From positions 868,001-932,000 of the forward strand of contig NZ_CP041730.1 in NCBI RefSeq assembly GCF_007431345.1: DNA of 64,000 nt, in the 5' to 3' direction. The notes under the pieces were generated by a model. The model worked only from the letters and a program-made list of their open reading frames with translations. It did not search any database and was not told where the DNA came from. Both the position numbers and the translations under genes were made by a program. Below, one piece after another: positions 55,905-64,000 of the stretch; position 1 is the first letter of the stretch; each line of letters begins with the position of its first letter. The DNA comes from Chitinimonas arctica. Its GTDB lineage: Bacteria; Pseudomonadota; Gammaproteobacteria; Burkholderiales; Chitinimonadaceae.

Positions 55905-56582
55905 TCAGACCGAGCGCTTGCGACGGGCGATTGCGGCAACGCCGGCCATGCCCAGCAGCATCATCAGCCACTGTTCCGGTTCAGGCACGGCGGCGACGTT
56001 GATGTTGTCGAGCGCGAACTGGGCCTGGTTGCCGCCGAAGGCCACGCAGGAACCGTTGTCGTCGGTCAGGCAGCTCAGGAAGGAGACATCCTTGAAGACC
56101 ACGCTGGAGGCGCCGAAGTTGAAGTTGGTGAAGGTCCAGCGACCATCGTTGTTCTGGCCAGGCAAGGTGAAGCTGGCGGAGTAGTCATTGTTGTTCAGGT
56201 CATGGCCCATCACCAGGATGCGGGCAACCGAGAACGGAATGTCTTGCGCGACGGGCGCGACGAAGCTGGCGGCGAAACTGTTCAGCCGGAAGCCCAGGCT
56301 GCTGGAGTGCGTCACTTGCACGCCGCCGTCATTGAGGCCCAGGTAGAAATTGGATGCGTTGCCGATTGGGCAGTCCAGCAGGGAGCAGGTGGATGGCGAG
56401 GAAATATCCCCGACATAGCCGTCGCCCAATGCCGTCAAAGTGAATTGACCATCGGTAAAGGTATCGCCGCCGTTATAACCAATCGCCGCGACCGAGTCGA
56501 AAGTAATCACGCTGGCTTGTGCTACGGATGCGGTTGCACTGACAGCGACTGCAAGCAGCGCTGTCTTAAACAGTTTTTTCAT
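55905..56582 (-). CDS. PEP-CTERM sorting domain protein, 225 aa
   Basis: Signal peptide 1-23 (ending SVAQA) and a C-terminal sorting signal VPEPEQWLMMLLGMAGVAAIARRKRS: the Pro-Glu-Pro motif, a membrane helix and a basic tail, recognised by exosortase in exopolysaccharide-producing Gram-negatives. The body is a beta-rich exported domain with a QFALDNI ending typical of a PEP-CTERM subfamily (QFxxD type). Two Cys pairs are possible. AAGGAG precedes the ATG at 56582. No exosortase gene is in the window. Confidence 0.93.
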   Translation of the reverse strand: MKKLFKTALLAVAVSATASVAQASVITFDSVAAIGYNGGDTFTDGQFTLTALGDGYVGDISSPSTCSLLDCPIGNASNFYLGLNDGGVQVTHSSSLGFRLNSFAASFVAPVAQDIPFSVARILVMGHDLNNNDYSASFTLPGQNNDGRWTFTNFNFGASSVVFKDVSFLSCLTDDNGSCVAFGGNQAQFALDNINVAAVPEPEQWLMMLLGMAGVAAIARRKRSV

Positions 56583-57074
56583 ACCACTCCTTCATATCGA
56601 TAAAAGGCGCAACAGTGGATTGCACACATTGCGCGGGACACGCCTTTACAAGTAAGGGGGATACCCCGGCCGTGACGCCCGACTGCCTGAAGCCATGGGT
56701 AACCCCCGCCAAGTCCACCTGCGACAAGGACTTAACAGGGTTGCCCGGCAACTGTCTGGGCATGGACAGTGCGCCAGAATCGTACTCCAGCTGGAGAAGG
56801 AGGCCATGTCCTTCACGAAAATGGACTCAACTTGCTGGTAATAAAACAACAAAGTTGGATTTATGCCTCGTGGCTATTGGATGATCGCCGCCAGTTGGCG
56901 CAAGCTCGCGGCTTCGCAAAATGCTGCGGGGCCGGATGATTGAAAGAATACCCGGCAGGGGCTGTCCAATTGGCCCGCTCATTAATTAGTAGATGTTTAT
57001 ATTGGCCCGGTTTATTCCGTCGCCATTCTCAGCCCATAAACATCATGGTTTAATAAATTAGGCTTTCCCGATTT
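56583..57074. other. intergenic stretch between divergent genes, nothing definite
   Basis: Nearly 500 bases between the PEP-CTERM gene and gspG. The left part is GC-rich (GGGGGATACCCC and GGGTAACCCCC give small hairpins); the right part from about 56940 is AT-rich and should hold the gspG promoter. I looked for a c-di-GMP riboswitch and a sigma-54 site and saw neither in convincing form. Confidence 0.5.
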
Positions 57075-57482
57075 ATGCGCACCCGCAATATTGGCTTCAC
57101 CCTGCTCGAACTCCTGGTTGTCGTCGCCATCATCGGCCTATTGGCAGCCTATGTCGGACCGCGTTACTTCTCCCAGATCGGCAAGTCGGAACAAACCGTG
57201 GCGCGCGCCCAGGTCGAGGCGTTCGCCAAGGCGTTGGACGCCTATCGGGTGGACGTGGGCAGCTATCCGGCGACCGAGGCAGGGCTGGCTGCCCTGGTGA
57301 CGCGGCCGGCCGACGCGGCCAGGTGGAGCGGCCCCTATATGCCCAAGGTGCTGCCGGCCGACCCCTGGGGTCGCCAATATCTGTACCGTGCGCTGTCGGC
57401 CACCGAGTACGACCTGGTTTCGTATGGCAAGGACGGCGTGCCTGGCGGCTCCGGTGATGACGCCGACATCGCCAATCGCTAG
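57075..57482 (+). CDS. gspG: type II secretion major pseudopilin
   Basis: 135 residues. Prepilin cleavage site at GFTLLELLVVVAIIGLLAAYVGPRYF (Gly7/Phe8 with Glu at +5), followed by the GspG hallmark: ALDAYRVDVGSYPATEAGLAALV, then WSGPYMPKVLPADPWGRQYLYR and the calcium-loop end SYGKDGVPGGSGDDADI. It forms the pseudopilus that pushes substrates through the secretin. It is the first gene of the operon, and the gene for GspF follows after 15 bases. Confidence 0.95.
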   Translation: MRTRNIGFTLLELLVVVAIIGLLAAYVGPRYFSQIGKSEQTVARAQVEAFAKALDAYRVDVGSYPATEAGLAALVTRPADAARWSGPYMPKVLPADPWGRQYLYRALSATEYDLVSYGKDGVPGGSGDDADIANR

Positions 57483-57497
57483 GCCTCGGGCGGCCGC

Positions 57498-58679
57498 ATG
57501 CAGTTCCAGGTAGAGGCCTTATCGGCCGCCAATTTGATCGAGTCGCTGGCCATCGAAGCCAGCGACGAGGCCGACGCGCGCCGCCAGGTGGAAGCACGCC
57601 GCGCCAGCGTGCTGACGATCCGCCCACTGGCGGCGCAGCGCACGCTGGGCCGCCGCAGCGCTTTTTCGCTGACCTTGTTCAGCCAGGAACTGCTGGCACT
57701 GCTGGAGGCCGGCCTTAGCCTGGTTGAATGCATGGAAGCCTTGCTGGACAAGGAGTCCAACCCTGCCGCCGGCAGCGTATTGGCCGGCATTCTCAACCGG
57801 CTGCGGGAGGGCGAGCGTTTTTCCGGCGCGCTGACGCACCAGCCGCAGGTCTTCCCGCCCCTCTATGTCGGCATCGTGCAAGCCGCCGAAGGCACCAGCG
57901 AGCTGCCGCAGGCGCTCAGCCGCTATCTCGATTACCAGCTGCGCCTGGAAGAAGTCCGCAACCGGCTGGTCAGCGCCGCCATCTATCCCACCATCCTGAT
58001 CACGGTGGGCGGCGGCGTGGCGCTGTTCCTGCTGGGCTTTGTCGTCCCCCGCTTCGCCGCCGTCTACCAAGGTACCGGCCGGCCCATGCCCATGCTGTCG
58101 CAATTGCTGCTGGACTGGGGCCAGTTCGTGGGCAACAACGCGCTTCTGGTCGCCACCGTGGTGCTGGGCGGGCTGGCTGCGGCCGGCTGGTGGCTGCGCC
58201 AACTGGTTCGCAGCGGCGCCTGGATGGGCCTGGTGGCCCGCCTGCCGGGCATCGGCGAGCGCATGCGCATCCTGGAACTGTCGCGCCTTTATCTGACGCT
58301 TGGCATGCTGCTGGAAGGCGGCATCCCCATCAGCGGCGCCATCGCCATGGTCAGCGGCGTCGTCTCGCCGGCCAGCCGCGCCGGACTGGCCGCGGCGGCG
58401 ACAGCGATCCGCGAGGGCGAGATGCTGTCCGACACCTTTGCCCGCAATCAACTGACCACCCCCATTTCGCTGCGCATGCTGCGGGTGGGCGAACGCTCCG
58501 GCCAGATGGGCGCCATGCTGACCCGCTCCGCCGATTTCTACGAGAGCGAAACCGCCCGCTGGATCGAGCGCTTCACCAAGACCTTCGAACCCCTGCTGAT
58601 GACGGCCATCGGCTTGGTGATCGGCGGCATCGTCATCCTGCTGTATATGCCCATCTTCGATTTGGCAGGCACCCTGTGA
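57498..58679 (+). CDS. gspF: type II secretion inner-membrane platform protein
   Basis: 393 residues with two T2SSF domains (SAFSLTLFSQELLALLEAGLSLVECMEAL and RLYLTLGMLLEGGIPISGAIAMV) and three membrane helices (about residues 158-185, 210-230, 362-385). It anchors the ATPase to the membrane. The stop overlaps the gspE start by 4 bases (GTGA), so translation is coupled. Confidence 0.95.
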   Translation: MQFQVEALSAANLIESLAIEASDEADARRQVEARRASVLTIRPLAAQRTLGRRSAFSLTLFSQELLALLEAGLSLVECMEALLDKESNPAAGSVLAGILNRLREGERFSGALTHQPQVFPPLYVGIVQAAEGTSELPQALSRYLDYQLRLEEVRNRLVSAAIYPTILITVGGGVALFLLGFVVPRFAAVYQGTGRPMPMLSQLLLDWGQFVGNNALLVATVVLGGLAAAGWWLRQLVRSGAWMGLVARLPGIGERMRILELSRLYLTLGMLLEGGIPISGAIAMVSGVVSPASRAGLAAAATAIREGEMLSDTFARNQLTTPISLRMLRVGERSGQMGAMLTRSADFYESETARWIERFTKTFEPLLMTAIGLVIGGIVILLYMPIFDLAGTL

Positions 58680-60358
58680 GCATCCCCGAACTGAACGCGG
58701 CCCAGCTGAAACTGGCGTATGGCAAGGCCCAGCGCGAGGGTACGCTGCCCTTGGACGAACTGGGTGCGCTGCTGGGCAGCGAGCCGCGCGATACCCTGCA
58801 GGCGCTGGCCCATTGGTTCCACCTGCCCAGCATGGAGACAGCCGATATGCTGGCCTTGCAATCGGCCTTCGATCTGCTGCCGCTGGCGCGTGCGCAAAAG
58901 CGCGGCTGTGTATTGCTGCGCCAGGCAGGGCCGGACGGCGGCCGCCTGCATGCCGTGCTGGGCGATCCCTTCGACACCGACCTGCCGATCTGGCTGGAAA
59001 GCCTCTGCCGCCAGCCCCCGACCTACCACCTGGCCCTACCCGCCGATATCCACGCCTACCTGGCTCGCCAGGAGGAATCGGTACGCGCGGTGGATCATCT
59101 GCTGCTGGACAGCGCGGATTCGCGCGGCAGTGACCGCGCCGCCGAGAAACTGACCTTCCTGACTACCAGCGACGGCAGCAGCCAGGCGGTCAAGCTGGTC
59201 AATTCCACCCTGTACGATGCGCTCAAGACAGCTGCCAGCGATATCCACCTGGAATCGCTGCCGGGTGGACTGGCGGTCAAATACCGTATCGACGGCGTGC
59301 TGGACGCCATCACCCAGGTACCCGGCCGCACCTTGGCCGAGCAGGTGATCTCGCGCCTCAAGGTGCTGGCGGAACTGGATATCGCGGAGCGGCGGGTGCC
59401 GCAGGACGGCAGTTTCCGGGTGGAAGCCGGCAGCCGCGAGATCGACCTGCGCGTCTCCATCATGCCCAGCATCCACGGCGAGGATGCGGTGATCCGTATT
59501 CTGGACAAGCAAGCCATGGTGGCCGCCCATGGTTCGCTGACCCTGGAGGCATTGGGCTTTGACGCCGGCTCGCTGGCGGCGCTGCGCAAGCTGGTGAGCG
59601 AACCCTATGGCATGGTGCTGGTGACCGGCCCTACCGGTTCCGGCAAGACCACCACCCTGTATGGCGCCATCGCCGAAATCAACCATGGCCGCGACAAGAT
59701 CATCACGATCGAGGACCCGGTCGAGTACCAGTTACCCGGCATCCTGCAGATACCCGTGAACGAAAAGAAAGGCCTGACTTTCGCCCGCGGCCTCCGCTCC
59801 ATCCTGCGCCATGACCCCGACAAGATCATGGTGGGCGAGATCCGCGATACGGACACCGCCGAAATCGCCGTGCAATCCGCCTTGACCGGCCACCTGGTGT
59901 TGACCACGGTGCACGCCAACAATGTGTTCGACGTTTTCGGCCGCTTTACCCATATGGGCATTGATCCCTATGCCTTTGTCTCGGCGCTGAACGGCATCTG
60001 GGCACAGCGCCTGATCCGGCTCAATTGCCCGCATTGCAGCGTGGACGTGGCGGCCGACCCGGCCATGCTGGCATCGATGGGCTTGGGCCTGGCCGATGTC
60101 GCCGGCTTTCGCTTGCGCCAGGGCGCGGGCTGCGGCGATTGTCGCGGCACCGGCTACAAGGGTCGCCGCGCCATTGCCGAATTTCTCAGCCTGACCGATG
60201 AGCTGCGTGAGCTGATCATCGACAAAAGCCCCATCCGCCAGATCAAGGAACTGGCTCGCCGCAACGGTACCGAGACCTTGTTTGAAGCCGCCATGAAGCA
60301 AGCAGCCTGCGGCGATACCACCCTGGAGGAGATACGCCGTGTCACGCTTATGGGCTGA
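58676..60358 (+). CDS. gspE: type II secretion ATPase
   Basis: 560 residues starting with GTG at 58676. The N-terminal domain is followed by the ATPase core: ASDIHLESLPGGLAVKYRIDGVLD, Walker A GPTGSGKTTT (about residue 318), the Asp box TIEDPVEYQ, Walker B RHDPDKIMVGEIRDTDTAEIA, and the His box LTGHLVLTTVHANN. Four Cys in CPHC...CGDC form the zinc knuckle. It drives pseudopilus assembly. It overlaps the next gene by 20 bases. Confidence 0.96.
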   Translation: MSIPELNAAQLKLAYGKAQREGTLPLDELGALLGSEPRDTLQALAHWFHLPSMETADMLALQSAFDLLPLARAQKRGCVLLRQAGPDGGRLHAVLGDPFDTDLPIWLESLCRQPPTYHLALPADIHAYLARQEESVRAVDHLLLDSADSRGSDRAAEKLTFLTTSDGSSQAVKLVNSTLYDALKTAASDIHLESLPGGLAVKYRIDGVLDAITQVPGRTLAEQVISRLKVLAELDIAERRVPQDGSFRVEAGSREIDLRVSIMPSIHGEDAVIRILDKQAMVAAHGSLTLEALGFDAGSLAALRKLVSEPYGMVLVTGPTGSGKTTTLYGAIAEINHGRDKIITIEDPVEYQLPGILQIPVNEKKGLTFARGLRSILRHDPDKIMVGEIRDTDTAEIAVQSALTGHLVLTTVHANNVFDVFGRFTHMGIDPYAFVSALNGIWAQRLIRLNCPHCSVDVAADPAMLASMGLGLADVAGFRLRQGAGCGDCRGTGYKGRRAIAEFLSLTDELRELIIDKSPIRQIKELARRNGTETLFEAAMKQAACGDTTLEEIRRVTLMG

Positions 60359-61121
60359 ACCCCTCTCGCTGGGCCTGGACCAGGACGGTGTGGCGCTGCT
60401 ACGCGGTTCCGCCGAGCTGCTGTTCGATGGACCACCCGCCGTTGCCGGCCTGGCCGACACCCTGGCGGCGACCGGCACCACGGTGCGCAACCGATTGCTG
60501 GCGCCTACCCTCGGCGTGACCGTGGCCGACCGGCTGGTGCGTTACTGGCTGGTCCAGCCCCCGGCCAATATCGCCAGCCTGGCCGCCTTGCGCGCCGTCA
60601 CCGCTGCCCGCTTCGAACAGTTATTCGGTGAAACCGCCCAGAACTGGCGAATGGACGCCGACTGGTCCGCCAAGCAAGCCTTCCTGGCCTGCGCGCTCCC
60701 GGCCACCCTGTGTGCCGACGTCGAACGTCTGGCCGCAGTGCATGGCTGGCGCCTTGCCACCATGCTGCCCGCCTTTGTGCGGGCTTTGAACCTGGCCGGA
60801 CGACAGGCTAGTGGCTGGTTCTGCATGGGTGAGGGCCTGGGGCTGAGCTATGCCGCCATCCAGCAAGGCCGCTGGCTGTGCATGCGCAGCATCCGCTTCG
60901 CCCAGCCACCCAGCCAGGCCGAGCTACTCGCCAAACTGGAAGGCGAGGCCCGCCTGTTGGCGCTTAGCCATGAGCAGTTGCCGGAGGATATCCGCTGGCA
61001 GGGTAGCGCCGCCTGGCTCCCGCGCGACAGCCGCTTCGGTCCGTGGCGTTCCAGCTTCCTTGCCACGCAGGCATCGGGGAGCGCTGCCCACCGCCTGGCG
61101 CTATTGGGTAGCAAGACATGA
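60339..61121 (+). CDS. PilM/GspL-like cytoplasmic assembly protein, 260 aa
   Basis: No membrane segment. The pattern PPANIASLAALRAVTAARFEQLF, later RLAAVHGWRLATMLPAFVRALNL and GEGLGLSYAAIQQGRWLCMRSIRF recalls the actin-like cytoplasmic domain shared by PilM and GspL. The sequence is divergent. The place between the ATPase gene and a PilN-like gene supports this job: linking the ATPase to the inner-membrane complex. It overlaps the next gene by 4 bases. Confidence 0.7.
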   Translation: MSRLWAEPLSLGLDQDGVALLRGSAELLFDGPPAVAGLADTLAATGTTVRNRLLAPTLGVTVADRLVRYWLVQPPANIASLAALRAVTAARFEQLFGETAQNWRMDADWSAKQAFLACALPATLCADVERLAAVHGWRLATMLPAFVRALNLAGRQASGWFCMGEGLGLSYAAIQQGRWLCMRSIRFAQPPSQAELLAKLEGEARLLALSHEQLPEDIRWQGSAAWLPRDSRFGPWRSSFLATQASGSAAHRLALLGSKT

Positions 61122-61684
61122 AAAGACTGCAACTCGACTTTTTCGGCCGGCGCCAGCCGCTAACGGCCCAACTGCGGCAGCATCATCCGCTGCTGCTGTT
61201 GCTTTGGGCACTGTCCACCGTGGCACTGCTGCTGGGCAGCGCCCGGCTCTGGCAGGTACGGCAGCAACAGGCCGAGCTGGACCAATCGGTGCAAGCGCGG
61301 CTACGCCAGGCATTCTTTGCCGCGGCCAAACCGGCCCAGCCGGTCGAAACCGGCCTGACGCCAGCCCAGATCCGCAGCACCAACGAGGCCATCCGCCAGC
61401 TCAATCTGCCATGGGCCGCCTGGTTCGCGGCCTTTGAACAAGCAGCCCGCCCCGATGTCGCGCTCCTGTCCATCACGCCCAATGAGCAGAGCCATGCCGT
61501 CCATGTCTCGGCCGAAAGCGAAGATATCGCCGGCATGCTGGCCTACGTCGCGGCATTGCAGCAATCCGGCTTCTTTACCGAAGTGTCTCTGCGCAAGCAT
61601 CGCAGCAATGAAAAGGCGGTCGGCGCACCGGTACTATTCGAATTTACCGCCCAGGCCCGCCTGGGTGGCGAGACGGCGCCATGA
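61118..61684 (+). CDS. PilN-like inner-membrane assembly protein, 188 aa
   Basis: One membrane helix near the N-terminus (about residues 26-42, LLLLLWALSTVALLLGS), then a coiled coil (VRQQQAELDQSVQARL) and a periplasmic ferredoxin-like domain (VALLSITPNEQSHAVHVSAESEDIAGMLAYVAALQQSGFFTEVSL). This is the layout of PilN/GspL-C. The ATG at 61118 overlaps the previous stop. Confidence 0.75.
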   Translation: MKRLQLDFFGRRQPLTAQLRQHHPLLLLLWALSTVALLLGSARLWQVRQQQAELDQSVQARLRQAFFAAAKPAQPVETGLTPAQIRSTNEAIRQLNLPWAAWFAAFEQAARPDVALLSITPNEQSHAVHVSAESEDIAGMLAYVAALQQSGFFTEVSLRKHRSNEKAVGAPVLFEFTAQARLGGETAP

Positions 61685-61702
61685 CCACACTGGAGAGTGA
61701 AT

Positions 61703-62302
61703 ATGGCTGCTGATCGCTCCCTTGATATCCATGCCTTGCCGGGCCGGCTGCGTATCGCCATCGAAATCAGGCTGCATCGCCAGGGCTGGATAGCCCCCTG
61801 CGGCTGGCTGCTGGTGCTGGCGGCCGCCTTGGTCTGGCTACAATTGCCCTTTGCCGAACGGCGTTTGGCCGACCAACATACCGGCGTGCCCCATGGCGGC
61901 CAGCCGACCGTAGCAAGCGCTGCCGGGACCATGGCGCCAGACTCCAACGCCGCCCGGCTGGCCCGGCTGTATACCTTGCTGGACCAGGCCGGTGACCGCC
62001 AGGCCAACCTGCGCCAGGTATTCGACATCGCCGAGGCGGAAGGTTGGGATATCGCCGAAGCGGATTACACGGTCAGCGCCAAGGACGGCCTGGTGCGCCT
62101 GCGCATCCTGCTGCCCTTGCAAGGCAGCTATCCCGAGATCCGCGCCTTGGCCGAAGCGCTGCTGCGCGGCAGACCCAATCTGTCGTTGGACGATATCGGC
62201 TTCAAGCGCGACAGCAGCCAGGCCGACTCGCTGCATGCCACGCTCAAACTCAGCCTGTGGTCGCGAGCCGGCCAGGGGCTAGGCCGGGGGCAAAAGCCAT
62301 GA
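61703..62302 (+). CDS. PilO/GspM-like inner-membrane assembly protein, 199 aa
   Basis: The ATG at 61703 is chosen because GGAG lies 7 bases upstream; an in-frame GTG at 61697 is closer to the site. A membrane helix at about residues 33-50 (CGWLLVLAAALVWLQLPFA), a linker, and a periplasmic domain (LLDQAGDRQANLRQVFDIAEAEGWDIAEADYTVSAKDGLVRLRILLPLQGSYPEIRALAEALL) of the PilO/GspM fold. It overlaps the next gene by 4 bases. Confidence 0.75.
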   Translation: MAADRSLDIHALPGRLRIAIEIRLHRQGWIAPCGWLLVLAAALVWLQLPFAERRLADQHTGVPHGGQPTVASAAGTMAPDSNAARLARLYTLLDQAGDRQANLRQVFDIAEAEGWDIAEADYTVSAKDGLVRLRILLPLQGSYPEIRALAEALLRGRPNLSLDDIGFKRDSSQADSLHATLKLSLWSRAGQGLGRGQKP

Positions 62303-62811
62303 CCAAGCGCCAGCTGATCTTGCTTGGACTGTTCTGCGGGGCGGCCTATCTGGCCATCTGGGGCAATGGCAACCCCGCCGCCGACGCACCGGCCGGACGC
62401 CGGGCACCCGATTTCTCGCGTCCGCCGGCCGCCAAACGCACGATGGCCGAACCCGGCCGTATCGCCGCGCTGATCCCGCGCGCGCAGTTGATGCAACCGC
62501 CCCAGCCCGGTACGAACCTTTTCCCGGTCCGCCCGGGCGCCACACCGCCGCCGCCGGCCCAGCCCGTGGTTCTTGCGCTGGTGCAGGCCCCGGTGGCACC
62601 GCCCTTGCCTTTCCAGTTCATCGGCAAAAAATTCGAGGACGGTGTCTGGGAGCTGTACCTGGACCATGCCGGCCAGACGCTGATCGTGCACCGTGGCGAC
62701 ACCTTGGCCGGCATTTACCGGGTCGATGAGATCCAGCCGGCCAATCTCCTGCTGACCTATCTGCCGCTGAATACCAAGCAAACCCTAGCAATCGGACAAG
62801 GCGAAGAATGA
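62299..62811 (+). CDS. GspC/PilP-like periplasmic linker, 170 aa
   Basis: A short N-terminal hydrophobic stretch (LILLGLFCGAAYLAIW) then a Pro/Ala-rich linker (residues about 25-95) and a small homology-region domain: LPFQFIGKKFEDGVWELYLDHAGQTLIVHRGDTLAGIYRVDEIQPANLLLTYLPLN, which is the compact beta domain found in GspC/PilP that contacts the secretin N-domain. The stop overlaps the secretin start. Confidence 0.75.
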   Translation: MTKRQLILLGLFCGAAYLAIWGNGNPAADAPAGRRAPDFSRPPAAKRTMAEPGRIAALIPRAQLMQPPQPGTNLFPVRPGATPPPPAQPVVLALVQAPVAPPLPFQFIGKKFEDGVWELYLDHAGQTLIVHRGDTLAGIYRVDEIQPANLLLTYLPLNTKQTLAIGQGEE

Positions 62812-64000
62812 TGTTCCCCCCGTTTCCCCTCTCCTCGCGCCATTGCGCCCGACTTGCGCTGTTGACCGCGCTGGGCCTGTTATCCGGTTGTGCCGCCCAG
62901 CAGGCCCATCGCGACGGCCAAGCCTTGCTGGAACAAGGCCAGCTCAACGCCGGCCTGGATAAGCTCAAGCAAGCCAGTGCGCTGGCGCCAGACGATGTCA
63001 ATTACCGCATGAGCTATCTGACCAGCCGCGACCGGACCATAGCCAGGCTGCTGGCGCAAGCCGACGCCGCACTGGCGGCGCAGGATCTGCTTGGCGCCGA
63101 ACAAGGCTATATCCAGATCCTGACCCTGGATGCCTCGCACGCACGAGCCCGGATGGGCATGCAGCATCTCGCCGCCGAGCGGCGCCGGACAACCCTGCTG
63201 GAGGAAGCCAACAAGGCCTGGAGCCGGCAGGATGGCGACAGCGCGCAAGAGCGGCTGCGCAGCATCCTGGCCGAACAGCCGCAAAACGCGGCGGCCCAGG
63301 CATTGCAGCGGCAGATCGAAGAGAAAAAACGGCGCGGTAGCGACAGCGGCCTAGCCGACGCCTTCAAGAAACCCATCACCCTGCAGTTCAAGGATGCGTC
63401 GCTGCGGACGGTGTTCGATATCATCGCCCGCACCTCGGGCCTGAATTTTCTGTTCGACAAGGATGTGCGTACCGAACAGAAGACCTCGATCTTTCTGAAG
63501 AACAGTTCGATCGAAGCCGCCATCAATCTGACCCTGCTGACCAATCAGCTGGAGCAAAGGGTGCTGGACGGCAATACCATCCTGATCTACCCGGATACCC
63601 AGGCCAAGCGCAAGGACTATCAGCCCATGCTGGTACGCACCTTCTACCTGGCCAATGCCGAAGCCAAGACGGTGGCCAATACGCTCAAGACCATCGTCAA
63701 GAGCAAGGATGTGGTGGTCGATGACAAGCTCAATATGATCATCCTGCGCGATAGCCCGGAAGTGGTGCGCCAGGCCGAAAAGCTGGTCGCCCTGCACGAT
63801 CTGCCCGAACCGGAAGTGATGCTGGAGGTCGAGGTGCTGGAAGTGAAGCGCGGCCGTCTGCTGGAGCTGGGCGTGAACTGGCCCAACCAGCTGGGCCTGG
63901 CCCCCTTGCAGGCCGCCGGCAGCAGCCTGACCCTGAGCGATCTGCGCGGCCTCAACAGCCGCCGCATCAGCGCCACCGTCGGCTCGGTCGGCGTCAATGC
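62808..64000 (+). CDS. secretin (GspD/PilQ/MshL-like) with TPR N-terminus, truncated by the window
   Basis: The frame starts at 62808 (MMFPPFPLSSRH), overlapping the previous stop, and stays open to the window end. A lipoprotein-like signal ends GLLSGC. TPR-like helices occupy about residues 40-180 (ALLEQGQLNAGLDKLKQASALAPDD). A secretin STN-type domain follows (ITLQFKDASLRTVFDIIARTSGLNFLFDKDV), then N1-type modules (VRTFYLANAEAKTVANTLKTIV, DDKLNMIILRDSPEVVRQAEKLV) and the start of the beta-domain (EVMLEVEVLEVKRGRLLELGVNW). The extra TPR region is unlike classical GspD. The outer-membrane barrel part lies beyond the edge. Confidence 0.9.
   Translation, partial: MMFPPFPLSSRHCARLALLTALGLLSGCAAQQAHRDGQALLEQGQLNAGLDKLKQASALAPDDVNYRMSYLTSRDRTIARLLAQADAALAAQDLLGAEQGYIQILTLDASHARARMGMQHLAAERRRTTLLEEANKAWSRQDGDSAQERLRSILAEQPQNAAAQALQRQIEEKKRRGSDSGLADAFKKPITLQFKDASLRTVFDIIARTSGLNFLFDKDVRTEQKTSIFLKNSSIEAAINLTLLTNQLEQRVLDGNTILIYPDTQAKRKDYQPMLVRTFYLANAEAKTVANTLKTIVKSKDVVVDDKLNMIILRDSPEVVRQAEKLVALHDLPEPEVMLEVEVLEVKRGRLLELGVNWPNQLGLAPLQAAGSSLTLSDLRGLNSRRISATVGSVGVN

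Noticed and set aside
56590..56800. Sigma-54 promoter for the PEP-CTERM gene
   Set aside because: TGGC and TGC elements occur, but the GG-to-GC spacing is wrong by 1-2 bases in each case.
56615..56884. Plus-strand 89-codon frame between the PEP-CTERM gene and gspG
   Set aside because: No ribosome site, mixed composition with no domain, and it lies in the likely leader and promoter region of the PEP-CTERM gene.

Overview
The window is a GC-rich (low-60s percent by eye) stretch of a Gram-negative chromosome. Gene content points to a betaproteobacterium: class Ia NrdA ending in Cys-rich ECEACQ, a PEP-CTERM protein, type II secretion genes, LysR-type regulators and a GH19 chitinase. A chitin-degrading genus near Neisseriales/Burkholderiales (Chitinimonas- or Chitinivorax-like) is a guess; nothing here fixes the genus.

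Layout. 0-9.6 kb: end of a SIMPL-domain gene, a PilZ-like protein, a hybrid sensor kinase, ribonuclease R, tRNA-Leu(CAG) whose consensus promoter overlaps the rnr start codon, an FKBP isomerase and small genes. 9.6-15.3 kb: secreted GH19 chitinase, a frameshifted DUF3857/transglutaminase gene and unrecognised ORFs. 15.5-17.7 kb: a response-regulator/TPR protein and a small membrane protein. 18.2-24.2 kb: three divergent regulator/effector pairs (LysR-MFS, frameshifted SDR-LysR, TetR-MFS). 24.4-24.7 kb: a circularly permuted, two-piece tmRNA gene on the minus strand. 25-28 kb: a PhnD-like binding protein divergent from a cytochrome bd subunit I homologue that lacks subunit II.

28-41 kb is a stress region: a BON lipoprotein, HPII-type catalase, a Gln/Gly/Tyr-rich SWFGD-type protein, a glycine-zipper lipoprotein, DUF1328, CsbD-like and phospholipase D/cardiolipin synthase genes. 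They lie beside a tightly coupled operon rsbR-rsbS-rsbT-(RsbT/RsbX fusion)-histidine kinase-hybrid kinase, which looks like a Gram-negative stressosome wired to two-component signalling. 41-49 kb holds regulators, a glutamine-amidotransferase/ABM pair, an RlmN-like radical SAM enzyme, a WYL regulator with a LysE exporter, a possible DUF433-type toxin-antitoxin pair and a GST. 49-52 kb is nrdA under two phased NrdR boxes. 52-56.6 kb carries a secreted subtilase and a PEP-CTERM protein. From 57 kb to the window end runs a GspG-F-E / PilMNOP-like / secretin operon, a compact type II secretion or type IV pilus-like machine cut by the edge.

Three genes (DUF3857, SDR, subtilase) are each broken by a one-base shift explained by loss of a C on the coding strand. 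This may be real decay, but it also fits a systematic assembly error and should be checked against reads first. The best candidates for unusual biology are the permuted tmRNA, the stressosome operon with its adjacent stress genes, the orphan CydA-like protein without the Glu107 equivalent, and the DUF433/60-residue protein pair.
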